Positions 10,971 through 20,520 are shown, counted from the first letter of the stretch. The stretch is DNA of 64,000 nt from Xenopus tropicalis (GCF_000004195.4 NC_030679.2:31919712-31983711), one strand, 5' to 3'. Translations and numbers: made by a program. Notes: a model not told the origin generated them from the letters alone.

Positions 10971-11037
10971 CCAGTAGCCGTTTGAACCCCATTCTGTTAC
11001 TGGCTCAGGGTGGGGGCAAAGATCAGAAGCATTTCTG

Positions 11038-11773
11038 AACAGGGCTGCAAGAGACTGGTATAGTAAGGCCCTTACTATATTCGGGCAAAAATCCTTATTT
11101 TACCTAGCACAGTATTAAAGAATGGATTTTTAAAACAATTTCTTGAAAAAATATTTTTTTTTCTTCAAAATATGTGCCAGTATACTCTCTCTAGGAAAAG
11201 ATTTTAAGTGCTGCACTATATCAAATTTTTAGTGAATTGCATTTTGTTGAAAGCAAATTATAGTAGTAAAAATATGATATAGCCATCCTTCCTAGCTTCA
11301 TAAGGGACTGTATTTTATTTTTCTTCCTTCCACTCATTGGATTCTAGCTGTCTGTATAGAAATGAACAATAGTCTTTCCCTTAACTATTTATGTAAAAGA
11401 AAAGTATATGTATAGCCAATTAGATCACAGTAGAATATTAAAAAAAGCATATTTATGTAGCACCTCTGGCCGACACCACCACTTGTGTGGGGATAAGGAT
11501 TAGAATTGAGGATAGAGCATTCACTGCAGAGATGACTGCCCTTGGACACATGAAGGAGCCATATGCAGGGAGACTTTCATACTTCCTAGAAACAAACCCT
11601 ATAGATAACACTGAACAGAAAAGTGCAGAGCCACTGTGGGGCTAAAAAACCCTAAAATTTACACACTTTGCACAAAAAAGTTCATAAAGAGAAATTCTTA
11701 TATTGTAGACAATTCATTTCTCTTCACTTTGGAGTTGCTATAATGCATTAACCCCTTCAAATTTGCCCCTTGT
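11038..11773. other. Unassigned AT-rich stretch
   Basis: No recognisable repeat termini or exons. Confidence 0.35.
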
Positions 11774-11775
11774 CT

Positions 11776-12653
11776 TAAAGGTAACTATACATGGGCTGTG
11801 AATCCAACAAACAGGAGTCTATGTGTCTGTACACACACAGTTGCCTGTGCAGAGGTCTGTAATATTGCTGCAATTGAGATGTCACTGGTATGGAAGAAGT
11901 CTCTTTTATACACACTGTTGTTATACCTGAATCTGGCTATTGAAATATACATACTTTATACATACGTAAATTGCAGGAGGGTGACTGGCAGCTGTTCTAA
12001 GCCTACTGGTGCACAACATAAAACTTAAGGCAAAAGAGCCTGAAGTGCTGTGAATATGTGGATATAAAGGATGTAAACAATAAGCTGCTTTACTGTTATA
12101 CGTGTAAATGCAATTTCATCAGCACCCAACCCAGCCCGGTCCATTCTTATGACATGCCACAGCCAATCAGCTCTCACTCTGCTCTGTCACTCACACATTT
12201 CTGCGGCACTAATGCACCAGGGAGCCAGAGATTCTGGAGGGAGCATAACTTTGTAAAGGTGCAAAGTATTTAAAAGATATAAATTGTCAAAGTGTTTTTC
12301 TAGACTTTATATATTCAGCATTGAAAAAACATTTTTTATGATTGTTTCCCTTTAAGCTGCCAATTTGAGTCCTTTGGACTGATTTGGCAGCTTATCTGCC
12401 CTTATCTGACCGGCAATATCTGGCCGAAAATGAATCAGCGATTGGGAGGTTTGAGTCTGATCGGGGTCTGCATCGGCTCATTGATGTGGTCTTCACTCCG
12501 ACCTCTCCTATCTACACTGTTGTATGCCCTAGGGCCAAACGATCAAATTACCCCACTATCACCCACCTTAGGTGGGCATATAAGGGAAAGATCAGCCCAT
12601 CTGGCAATCTCACCAAATGAGCAAATCTTATATTGTATGGCCACCTTTATGAT
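11776..12653. mobile_element. Possible TIR element (AAGGTGGCCATACA ends) with inner insertion
   Basis: The right end TTGTATGGCCACCTTT is a TIR type I recall from frog DNA transposons. The left end at 11778 (AGGTAACTATACATGGGC) looks like a worn counterpart. Between them lies a TTAA-bounded block (12025-12355). The pairing of ends is inferred and no target duplication could be established. Confidence 0.4.
12025..12355. mobile_element. Kolobok/T2-like MITE, TTAA-bounded
   Basis: TTAAGG at 12025 and CCCTTTAA at 12355 give the TTAA target site with AAGG-type termini usual for the T2 group. The interior (AAAAGATATAAATTGTCAAA, GACTTTATATATTCAG) is non-coding. It lies inside the 11776-12653 element. 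Confidence 0.5.
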
Positions 12654-12753
12654 GTCAATCCCCATGTGTGTGTGGGGGGCAAGGCCAGCTTAGCCCAGCA
12701 CTGGTAGCTAGCAATGTAGCTATTATATAGAGATTTTAGTTTCATGGAAGAGC

Positions 12754-12792
12754 AAAAAAAAAAAATAAAAATATATATATATATAAATATAT
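12754..12792. repeat. A-rich/(TA)n simple repeat
   Basis: Poly-A followed by alternating TA; simple sequence at the left end of the following repeat. Confidence 0.9.
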
Positions 12793-13283
12793 CGTATTGG
12801 CGATCCAAAATTTTTGTACCGAATGATTGTAAACAGCGGGAAAACCTTTCCGACTTTGATCCTTCAGTGCATGATTTTGGAAGCCTCCCATAGGGCTCAA
12901 TGGCACTCTGCAGCTCCAACCCGGCCCAAGGAAAGTCTCCCATAGGGCTCAATGGCACTCTGCAGCTCCAACCCGGCCCAAGGAAAGTCTCCCATAGGGC
13001 TCAATGGCACTCTGCAGCTCCAACCCGGCCCAAGGAAAGTCTCCCATAGGACTCAATGGCACTCTGCAGCTCCAACCTGGCCCAAGGAAAGTCTCCCATA
13101 GGACTCAATGGCACTCTGCAGCTCCAACCCGGCCCAAGGAAAGTCACGATAACGAAGCTTGAATGAATCCGAAACTTTCGTACTCAGCGCGACAATACGA
13201 TTTTGTCTCACAAATTTTGGCGCAAATTTTTTTGGCGCAAAATACGTTTGGAGCATTCGTGCCTTAATAAATGTCCCCCATAG
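12793..13283 (-). mobile_element. Repeat element (GGGGGACATTTATTAAGGC end) carrying a minisatellite
   Basis: Read on the minus strand it starts GGGGGACATTTATTAAGGC at about 13283 and continues with GGCGCAAA and TTTGCGCC words that mark several frog TIR elements. Its middle is the 5 x 52-bp array. The other end is hidden in AT-rich simple sequence. Open frames at 12647-13331 on the minus strand arise from the array and are not genes. Confidence 0.55.
12886..13145. repeat. Minisatellite, five exact-length 52-bp units
   Basis: Units start TCCCATAGG at 12886, 12938, 12990, 13042 and 13094, each exactly 52 bp, ending AAGGAAAGTC. Differences are few (GGGCTCAA against GGACTCAA; one CCTGG for CCCGG), so the array is young or homogenised. 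Confidence 0.95.
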
Positions 13284-13289
13284 CATAGC

Positions 13290-13495
13290 ATTCAGAACGT
13301 AATCTGGCATCATATGTAATAAACAGAGCATTTATGGGTGTTGTATAAAATGCAGAGCTTACTCTAATATCATTACTGACATGCAGAGCTTAATGTGTAA
13401 TATGCAGAGTATTATCAGATGTCATGTATAACATGCAAAGCTTATTATGGCATCATGTATACTATGTTTAATATGTGCAGGCTCTATTGGTTTAT
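13290..13495. repeat. Degenerate tandem repeat (ATGCAGAGCTTA-like)
   Basis: ATGCAGAGCTTA-type words recur (AACAGAGCATTTA, AATGCAGAGCTTAC, ATGCAGAGCTTAATG, ATGCAGAGTATTA, ATGCAAAGCTTATT) at roughly 30-45 bp spacing. An eroded minisatellite. Confidence 0.6.
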
Positions 13496-13500
13496 ACATG

Positions 13501-14232
13501 TATTAAATGTGTTATGATGCCACCTATTGGACAAAGTCATGTATGCACATATTGAATTTATATTTATCTGCAAACCTTGCTATGGTTATCTTAGTTAGCC
13601 AATAAAGGTATCACCTTTATAACACTTTTGTTATTTTTTATTTCAAAAGGGTTACCCTGTAAACATTTTCTGCAAACCCTGCAATCCCCCATCTGTATGT
13701 GACACTACGTTCCTCCTACTCTTCATTCTAGTTCCAAGTGTTAAAAGGGGCTTGGAAAGAACGCATATAATATAAATATATATATATATAATCTTTTGGA
13801 GCAAACGCAACATTTTCAGTAAGAAGTTTCATTACATACACTGTGCACTGGCGCCAACTATAATTTGCATTCTTTCTCCCACTCTCAGACATGGTTGCTA
13901 AACTATTTTTTTCTTTTCTTTGCCTGTTATGCTAAATCCAGTGTCAAGGGTTAGAATCCTTGGGCACCACTGCCATATTGTAGGTTACATCATCCCCAAC
14001 TACAGTCAGGTGATCCCAAGTGTGGCCAATAAAAAAGGGGCAACCATTTGGGGGTTTTACACTTGGAAAGCATGTTGCAGGTAAAAGGTAGTACCTGTGA
14101 ACAAAATATATAATGAAGCAGTAAAATTCTTGATGCAGAAAAAAAGTGAGTTTAGTACTGGCCAGATCAGGGATCACATAGTTAGCTAACTTGAATATAC
14201 TGCAATATATGGATCAACAACCCCTGTTTTGC
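13501..14232. other. Unassigned stretch with a short (TA)n
   Basis: No repeat or exon recognised apart from alternating TA at about 13772-13790. Confidence 0.35.
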
Positions 14233-14606
14233 TTAAAGGAGTTGCTCAGCTTTTGAATTTTTTAGCTTTTTCTTTAGCAACTTTCCAGTTCAACTATTTC
14301 ATTAGCTATCTGGTTGCTAGGGTCCAATTTGACCTATCAACCAGGCAGTGGTTTGGAAGAGAGACCGAAATATGAATAGAGGAGGGCCTTAATAGGAGGA
14401 TAAGTAATACTCAATAAAAAGTAACAATAACAATAAAACTGTAGCCTCATAAAGCAATGGTTATTTGGCTGCTGGGGTCAGTGACTCCCATTTGAAAAAT
14501 GGAAAAGGTCAGATAAAAAATAAAAAATGAAGATCAATTGAAAACTTGTTATATAGCAAGCATAAGCCATTCTAAAAAATAACCTGAAGATGAGCCACCT
14601 ATTTAA
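14233..14606 (+). mobile_element. Kolobok/T2-like MITE with TTAA at both ends
   Basis: TTAA at 14233-14236 and 14603-14606; starts TTAAAGGAGTTGCTCAGC. The interior order (GGTTGCTAGGGTCCAATTTG, AAAAAGTAACAATAACAAT, GCTGCTGGGGTCAGTGACTC) matches the copy at 8043-8938, confirming a family. Non-coding. Confidence 0.75.
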
Positions 14607-14648
14607 AGGAGATAGGTATTTCTATGTAGCTTAATGCACAAAAAGGGT

Positions 14649-14756
14649 TATGTAATAAAAGGCAGGTAAAATTTACTGGTAACTGCTGAAAGCAAATATC
14701 TTATTGGTTGCTATGGGTTACTGCTGCTGGGCAAAATTAGTGCATTTTATTACATA
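14649..14756. mobile_element. Palindromic MITE (TATGTAATAAA ends)
   Basis: Outer TATGTAATAAAAGGC and TTTTATTACATA; the inner GTTGCTATGGGTTACTGCTG half is present and the left half is shortened. Same family as 14976 and 15126. Confidence 0.75.
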
Positions 14757-14773
14757 TGGGAGAAAATGTCTTA

Positions 14774-14855
14774 ATGTCCTTAGTATATTGCTAATAGGTC
14801 AGCACAGACGACCTCTTTTCTTTATATGAATTTTGTGGTCACAGCCTTATTGCAC
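14774..14855 (+). repeat. Dispersed unclassified repeat, copy A
   Basis: ATGTCCTTAGTATATTGCTA, then GACGACCTCTTTTCTTTATA and ATTTTGTGGTCACAGCCTTA. The same order recurs at 15285-15340 (partial) and 17589-17685. All three copies lie near palindromic MITEs or simple repeats. Confidence 0.55.
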
Positions 14856-14975
14856 CTAATGGTTTAAAATTTAGTGGAGAGCAAAACATAAATATATTGC
14901 AATATATGAACAAACAATCCCTGTTATGTTTAAAGGGGAGAGCATTTTAGATAAATGCACTAACGCCATTGGAGT

Positions 14976-15113
14976 TATGTAATATAAGGCACTAGCTTTG
15001 CCTAGGAGCAGTAACCCATAGCAACCAATCAGCAGGTTGCCTTTTAACAGGTGAAAATTTTGGTTGCTATGGGTTACTGTTCCTGGACAAACTTAGTGCC
15101 TTATATTGCATAT
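14976..15113. mobile_element. Palindromic MITE (TATGTAATAAA family)
   Basis: Well-preserved halves: left GGAGCAGTAACCCATAGCAA, right TTGCTATGGGTTACTG. Outer TATGTAATATAAGGCACT and AGTGCCTTATATTGCATA. It would fold into one long hairpin. Confidence 0.85.
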
Positions 15114-15125
15114 GGGGGTTTATGT

Positions 15126-15274
15126 TTTAAAAGGCACTAAGTTTGCCCAGGAGCAGTTACCCATTACAACCAATAAAATTTTTGCTTTTAAACAGGTGAC
15201 CAGTAAATGCTTCTTGCTGATTGGTTGCTCTATGTTACTGCTCCTGGGCAAAGCTAGTGTTTTTAATTACATAC
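15126..15274. mobile_element. Palindromic MITE (TATGTAATAAA family), adjacent copy
   Basis: Starts with an AAAAGGCACTAAGTTTGCCC half and ends AAAGCTAGTG...AATTACATA. It lies 12 bp from the previous copy in the same arrangement, so the two could be a tandem pair or independent insertions. Confidence 0.8.
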
Positions 15275-15284
15275 CCCAATGTCT

Positions 15285-15340
15285 AATGTCCTATATGCCT
15301 GTATTATGGTGATTATGGGTGAGTGCAGAGGACCTCATGT
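15285..15340 (+). repeat. Dispersed unclassified repeat, copy B (partial)
   Basis: ATGTCCTATATGCCTG followed by GGTGAGTGCAGAGGACCTC, matching the repeat at 14774 and 17589. Confidence 0.5.
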
Positions 15341-15880
15341 CTAACTGAAAATCTGATTGCCAGGGTAACTGGGCCTCTAGCAACAGGAGCACTGGCCCTG
15401 GAAGAAAAGTTAGCAATTGAATTCATTGGGGGCCCTAACAAATTGGCACCCCCAAATTGGCACCTTATCCTTTAAACAGAGAATACACAATTTGTATTGG
15501 AAGTGCAGTTTTGAGTTTAAGCAGAAGCAAGTGTATATTTTATCAAGATCTAGGCACAGATCTAGAGACCCCTCTGTGGTACAAATTAAACCAACTTTCT
15601 ATGTTGCAGCACTTGAGGAGTTACAATAAAAGGATCACAAGGACATTGTTCCAAAGGATTGGCAGTGTTATCTCTAATTATAGACATCTGTCATAGCTTG
15701 CTATTCTGTAGCCTTTGCATCAATATGCAATGTACAAACAAAAATGCTTCAAGGCACAAAAATGGAGATCAAGACACAAGAGGTGAAACATTTGTTCTGC
15801 ATTTTACATAATCTGCAACTGTATCTGTAACTGTAGCATTCTCAGCATTCTCTCTAAGCTGTGGGTGCAAATATTAACAG

Positions 15881-15921
<41 letters not shown>

Positions 15922-16112
15922 AGCCTGCACTCTAATCCCAATTCAAAAAACTGGGTTTTTGACCAACAAAAGTACATTTTTGCATGGAGGATACATGTGA
16001 ATAGTGCTCATTTATTTTACTGTGCAAGTCCAATATTTCAGTCTGTGTTGGGACCCTTATCAATGCCTTTATACAAACTTCAAAGTACTGCATTCATTGG
16101 ACTTATAATAAT
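15341..16112. other. Unassigned stretch with a (TA)15 microsatellite
   Basis: Only the alternating TA run at 15886-15916 is recognisable. Short open frames have no support. Confidence 0.4.
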
Positions 16113-16245
16113 TATGTAATAAAAGGCACTAAGTTTGCATAGGAGCAGTAACCCATAGCTACCTGGTTACCTGTTTAAAAGCAAACATCGTATTGGCTGC
16201 TATGGGTTACTGCTACTGGCCAAACTTACTGCCTGTTATTACATA
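16113..16245. mobile_element. Palindromic MITE (TATGTAATAAA family)
   Basis: Left TATGTAATAAAAGGCACTAA, right GGCCAAACTTACTGCC...TTATTACATA, with the AGCAGTAACCCATAGC core on both arms. Confidence 0.85.
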
Positions 16246-16549
16246 TGGGGAAAGAAGTGTATTCAATTCAGTTCTTTGAGCTTTATAAGTCCTATGAGTG
16301 CGGTATCTTGGATTTTGTATTTATCATCTATTTAGTGCTGTACCCAGGCCATTTCATTGATTATACGTGAGTGCCTGCATTGTCCCATTGAAATATATAT
16401 ATATAAATAATATATACAGTAGAACTGCAATTTTACAACCCCCAAATTGAACTTTTCCCCAGAATTTAGGCTGTTTTGACACGATCCCCTGGGAAACATA
16501 AAATCAGAGTTACTGTGTGTGTATGTATGTATATCTTTATAAAGTGTTG

Positions 16550-16805
16550 CTTATGTTTGCAGCTCTGTACAGTAGAACAATAAATTAATACAACAGGGTG
16601 TTATTTCAATAAATACAAAGAATGATAATCAATACAAGGTATGGTTGCAATATGTTAAAAATCAAATAGACAAGAGGGCGGATGTCCCTGCCCCGTAGAG
16701 TTTACAATCTAAATGGGAGGGTAACTTACAGACACAAATAGTAGGGTGTTTAGTGCTGCAGGTTACAGTGGGTGACACTGTGATAGATCAGGTGCTGTGC
16801 AAGTG
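16550..16805 (-). repeat. Dispersed repeat with CTGCCCCGTAGAGTTTACAA
   Basis: The block CCCTGCCCCGTAGAGTTTAC followed by TGGGAGGGTAACTTACAGAC and TGCAGGTTACAGTGGGTGAC is a vertebrate interspersed repeat of LINE-tail type as I recall it; the minus strand gives the TTGTAAACTCTACGGGGCAG signature. Family not assigned. Confidence 0.45.
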
Positions 16806-16904
16806 CCGGTGTTTGTGTTTTTATATATATAATATATACATAATTACCATGTTCATTGAACTCATAGATATGGTGCTGGTTTAAGAACATATACAAATAT
16901 AAAA

Positions 16905-16975
16905 TCAAGTAAAGGATCTGTTATACAGAATGCTTGCAGCCTGGAATTTCCAGATTAAGGAGTTGTACTTGTTAG
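16905..16975 (+). mobile_element. Fragment of the TACAGGTATGGGACC-type TIR element
   Basis: GGATCTGTTATACAGAATGC and CTGGAATTTCCAGATTAAGG match the start of the element better seen at 42251 and 48290. Confidence 0.45.
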
Positions 16976-17084
16976 ATTCCCAGGGGTCCCACAGTAGCTT
17001 CCATCAATTGGTGCAGTTAGCTTGTGCCTTAAAAGAGTTTGAAAGAGTCAGGAAAATGACAGAATGTATATTTACTTGGGTGCT

Positions 17085-17366
17085 TCTCTGAGCGCTTTTT
17101 CAATTTACATTCAATTTTTTATTTTTAATTGCTGAGAAATTTGCATTTTTAGACTGCTAATAGTAGACTTTTGGCTCAATTGAGAGTCGGCAACCTGAGA
17201 ATTAACAGAAAGTGCATAGACACAGTTGCTGACACTGTGCCTATAATATTAAAGTCTGCTATTACTAATGTAAAACTGTCTATGGCTGTTAATATTTAAA
17301 AAATTACAAAATTAATTCTGAGCATGTTCACTACAATAACATTTTTTGGGTTTAGATCCCCTTTAA
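17085..17366. repeat. Possible Kolobok/T2-like 3' part
   Basis: Ends GGTTTAGATCCCCTTTAA, a T2-type right terminus with TTAA. The left terminus was not found. Confidence 0.35.
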
Positions 17367-17588
17367 GAATCTTGTGCACATGTCATTTTGATGCTGAGCA
17401 CCGGAAGTGAGGCCATCTGAACTTGTAAGTGTGTGACTCCCTGTTGCTGATGCAATGGTACTGGGGGTAAAACACATGGTGATCTTGTCTAAAAATTGCA
17501 ACTGGCACACTGTAAAGTAGTAAGTAGTCTTTCTACATAGCACATTTTTAGATAATAGCCTTTGCAAATAATATATAAACAATCCCAT

Positions 17589-17685
17589 AATGTCCTATGT
17601 ATATTGGTAATGGGTAAGGGCAGAGGAACGCTTGTTGTTGTCTATATGCATTTTGTGGTGACAAACTCATTGCATCCCTGCTTTT
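17589..17685 (+). repeat. Dispersed unclassified repeat, copy C
   Basis: ATGTCCTATGTATATTGGTA, GGGCAGAGGAACGCTTG and GCATTTTGTGGTGACAAAC align in order with 14774-14855. Confidence 0.55.
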
Positions 17686-17698
17686 TTTTTTTGCTATA

Positions 17699-17769
17699 GT
17701 GTATGTATGTGTGTGTGGGTATGTGTATGTATGTATGTATGTGTGTGTGTGTGTGTATATATATATATG
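17699..17769. repeat. (GTAT)n/(GT)n/(TA)n microsatellite
   Basis: Mixed GTAT, GT and TA tandem units. Confidence 0.95.
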
Positions 17770-18290
17770 ATGCAAAAGGTATATTTCAGTGGCTATTAAT
17801 TAGAAAATAAATTCCTGAGGGACCTTTGAATATTCCGTAGAATTCAGCTGCTACATGCTTTAAACAGGACTAATTTGAGAAAGGTCCAAATCTTATTACT
17901 TTACTGAAATTAAAACCTGGGTTTTAATGATGTTTTAGTCGAGCAATAGTCCCACACTTTATTGCTTTCAAAATTCCTTGTTAATCATAGCGGGAAAAAC
18001 ACCCCTGAGGGGGGAAATTGATGTGGGGGTAGTGTGCATTATGAGGGAGGGAGACGGTTTTCAGAGAGACAACACAGTTTCGTCTTTCTGTTCACATATT
18101 AGTCACACCAGAAGGAACTGAATGCCAGTTACCTGTAAACAGACATTTTTCTTTGAAATGTGCAACCCGTGGGCCATTGGAATATTTAGTTGACTTTCCA
18201 ATATTTATATGAGCAGTGCAGTGAAGCACGAGGCAAAGTGAATAAATTCTGTAGTTTTTAAAATAATCCCCTTGTTAAAACAAACCCAGG
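17770..18290. other. Unassigned stretch
   Basis: Nothing recognised. Confidence 0.35.
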
Positions 18291-18478
18291 AAATTGTAAG
18301 CTCTTTTGGGCAGGGCTCTCTTTACCTCTTGTATTAGTTATTGGTTGTTTGTATGTTTTCTTACATGTTTAATGTATTCACCCACTTACTGTACAATGCT
18401 GCAGAATATGTTGGGGTTTTAAAAATATGTGTAATTATTATTATTATTATTATTATTAATAATAATAATAATAATAAT
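18291..18478 (+). repeat. L2/CR1-like LINE 3' tail ending in (ATT)n(AAT)n
   Basis: ATTGTAAGCTCTTTTGGGCA starts the block and GTACAATGCTGCAGAATATG precedes a trinucleotide run at 18433-18478. The run changes from ATT to AAT midway and is therefore self-complementary. 5'-truncated non-coding copy, related to 9451. Confidence 0.65.
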
Positions 18479-18670
18479 GATGGCAAACAACATCAGAATA
18501 AATTCACATTTAGTACTTGAAAAACATAACAGAAGGTTAATATGTAGCATAACTACTGAAATGTAAAATAATTACCCCACTGAAATTCCGCCAATTTCTA
18601 TTAATTTCTATGGGATTTTTAAGAGCATTTATGAATGAATGAAAGTGAAAGTTCACCCTTTGATAAATAT
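18479..18670. repeat. Left flank resembling a GATAAAT-type MITE
   Basis: Contains CAATTTCTATTAATTTC and AAAGTTCACCCTTTGATAAA, words also seen at 18870-18937, 20521 and 32055-32265. Probably an older MITE into which the hairpin and the hAT at 18938 landed. Confidence 0.35.
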
Positions 18671-18836
18671 GTATCTGTAGTAATAAGTCAAATCAACTGG
18701 ACTTGTGTTTTTCTTGAAGACATTTGTCTGTCATCCAACTGGCTTTCTCAATAGAGAAAGCCAGTCGGATGATGGAGACATGCCTTCAAGAAAAACACAG
18801 CAAGTCCAGTTGATTTGACTTATTACTACAGATATA
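18671..18836. repeat. Long near-perfect hairpin of a retrotransposon-like tail
   Basis: The left arm 18671-18749 and right arm 18754-18836 are inverted copies around the 4-nt loop AATA, differing by a 3-nt indel and a few substitutions. The right arm continues as TACCATGACCTGGATGAATG, a tail type I recall as interspersed in fish and frogs. Partial inverted copies at the 5' side are typical of Penelope-like elements, which is only an inference here. The stem should be able to extrude. Confidence 0.7.
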
Positions 18837-18937
18837 CCATGACCTGGATGAATGAGAATCTTCCCAAACACATTGATAAATATGCCTTTAGAAATGCTAT
18901 AGAAATGAATGGGAAGTGTCAGAATTTCACTCTAGAT

Positions 18938-20520
18938 CAGTGCTGTCCAACTTCTGTGGTGCTGAGGGACGGAATTTCTCTAGCATACATAGTGGAGGGC
19001 CGCTAATGGAGCCAGTTTTGACCACTCCCCTTTTTTAAACTGCACCCACTTCAAACCACACCTATGTTATCACAATGGAGGTAGCGCAGCAAAAACCCAA
19101 ATGATCGGTCCTCACTGTGGGTATATCAACCATCATTCATATGTGAAAGAATTATATTATGTCATATTAAGACACACCCTTAAATCCATATGCCTCCTCC
19201 TCCCCTGTGGATAGCACAGCAACCCCCATCATATAATTACACACTTTAGGGACCATTTAATGGCCATTTCCAACTGCTAACAAACTCCCAGGACAACTGC
19301 CAGGACAAACTCCCAGGACAACTGCTAACAAACTCCCAGGACAAAGCCAGGTTCACCTCCCACAGGCAGCAAAGGGCAGGCAGAGTATGGCACACACAGG
19401 CAGCACAGGACAGGCAGAGTATGGCACACACAGGCAGCATAGGACAGGCAGAGTATGGCACACACAGGCAGCATAGGACAGGCAGAGTATGGCACACACA
19501 GGCAGTATTCTGCCTGCCCTATGCTGCCTGTGTGTGTCCTACTCTTCCTGCCCTATGCTGTGTGTGTGCCACACTCTGCCTGCCCTATGTTGACTGTGTG
19601 TGCCATACTCTGCCTGCCCTATGCTGCCTATGTGTGCCATACTCTGCCTACCCTATGCTGCCTATGTGCCATACTCTGCCTGCTCTTAGTGACCTGTGTG
19701 TGCCATACTCTGCCTGCCCTACCCTGCCTGTGTGTGCCATGCTCTGTCTGCCCTATGCTGCCTGTGTGTGCCCTACTCTTCCTGCCCTATGCTGTGTGTG
19801 TGTGCCACACTCTGCCTGCTCTATGTTGACTGTGTGTGCCATATTCTGCCTGCCGTATGCTGCCTGTGTGTGTCCTACTCTTCCTGCCCTATGCTGTGTG
19901 TGTGGCACACTCTGCCTGCCCTATGTTGACTGTGTGTGCCATACTCTGCCTGCCCTATGCTGCCTGTGTCTTCCATATTCTGGCTGCCCTATGCTACCTG
20001 TGTGTGCCACACTGTCTGCCCTATGCTGTGTGTGTGCCATACTCTGCCTGCCCTATGTTGCCTGTGTGTGCCATACTCTGCCTGCCCTATGCTGCCTGTG
20101 TGTGCCATACTCTGCCTGCCCTATGCTGCCTGTGTGTTCCATACTCTGCCTGCCCTATGCTGACTGTGTGTGCCATACACACACAGGCAGCATAGGACAG
20201 GCAGTACATACAACAGCACAATGCTGGCACTGCTCGTACAGTCTGAGGTGTGAACAGATGAACAATGTGGGTGATTACAGCCTGAACCTGAGGTGTGAAC
20301 AATGCAGTGGGTGAACAATGCAGAGATTAAAAGGTGTGAACAGTACAGGGGATTACAAATTTTAACAATACAGGGGGATTACAACTTGAATCTGAGGTAT
20401 GAACCATGCAGGGGGCCAGTTAATCTCAGTACTGATACCATTTAAATCTTACACAAAGGTAAGACATCAAAGCAGCCAGACAGGTAGGGGGGCCCGCAGG
20501 CCGCCAGTTGGACAGCACTA
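18938..20520 (+). mobile_element. hAT-type element with 34-bp minisatellite, copy 1
   Basis: Left end CAGTGCTGTCCAACTTCTG, right end CCAGTTGGACAGCACTA (last base A instead of the expected G). TTCACTCT occurs at 18926-18933 and 20521-20528, an 8-bp duplication, but four extra bases (AGAT) separate the left duplication from CAG. The interior is a GACCACTCCCC-type left region, the minisatellite, then a right region with GGTGTGAACA and GATTACA repeats. No transposase, so it is non-autonomous. Longest of the three copies (about 1.58 kb), because of the enlarged array. Confidence 0.85.
19373..20200. repeat. 34-bp minisatellite with internal inversions
   Basis: Unit is CAGGCAGAGTATGGCACACA plus about 14 bp. 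Bases 19373-19503 are in one orientation, 19504 to about 20172 in the reverse orientation, and the last units flip again, leaving palindromic junctions near 19503 and 20175. The unit has no stop in any frame and 3 x 34 is divisible by 3. This produces the long cysteine- and proline-rich open frames (up to 297 codons, 19421-20314), which are not genes. Confidence 0.95.

Larger units (their letters stand above)
10373..11037. repeat. 67-bp inverted arms around two hAT-type insertions
   Basis: The right arm 10971-11037 is the inverted complement, with few mismatches, of the left arm 10373-10407 joined to 10728-10759. The left arm is interrupted by one hAT element (10408-10719). The centre of the palindrome is a TAGTGATGAG-family hAT MITE (10760-10970), whose own termini directly abut the arms (GCTACTGG left, CCAGTAGC right). 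The arms are therefore inverted, not direct, copies of the flank. Confidence 0.8.

Noticed and set aside
12647..13331. Minus-strand frames of 92-103 codons
   Set aside because: Encoded by the 52-bp minisatellite; repeated residues track the unit.
19421..20314. 297-codon cysteine- and proline-rich open frame
   Set aside because: It lies entirely in the 34-bp minisatellite, is open in several frames at once, and repeats the same residues every 34 codons. Artefact of a stop-free repeat unit.
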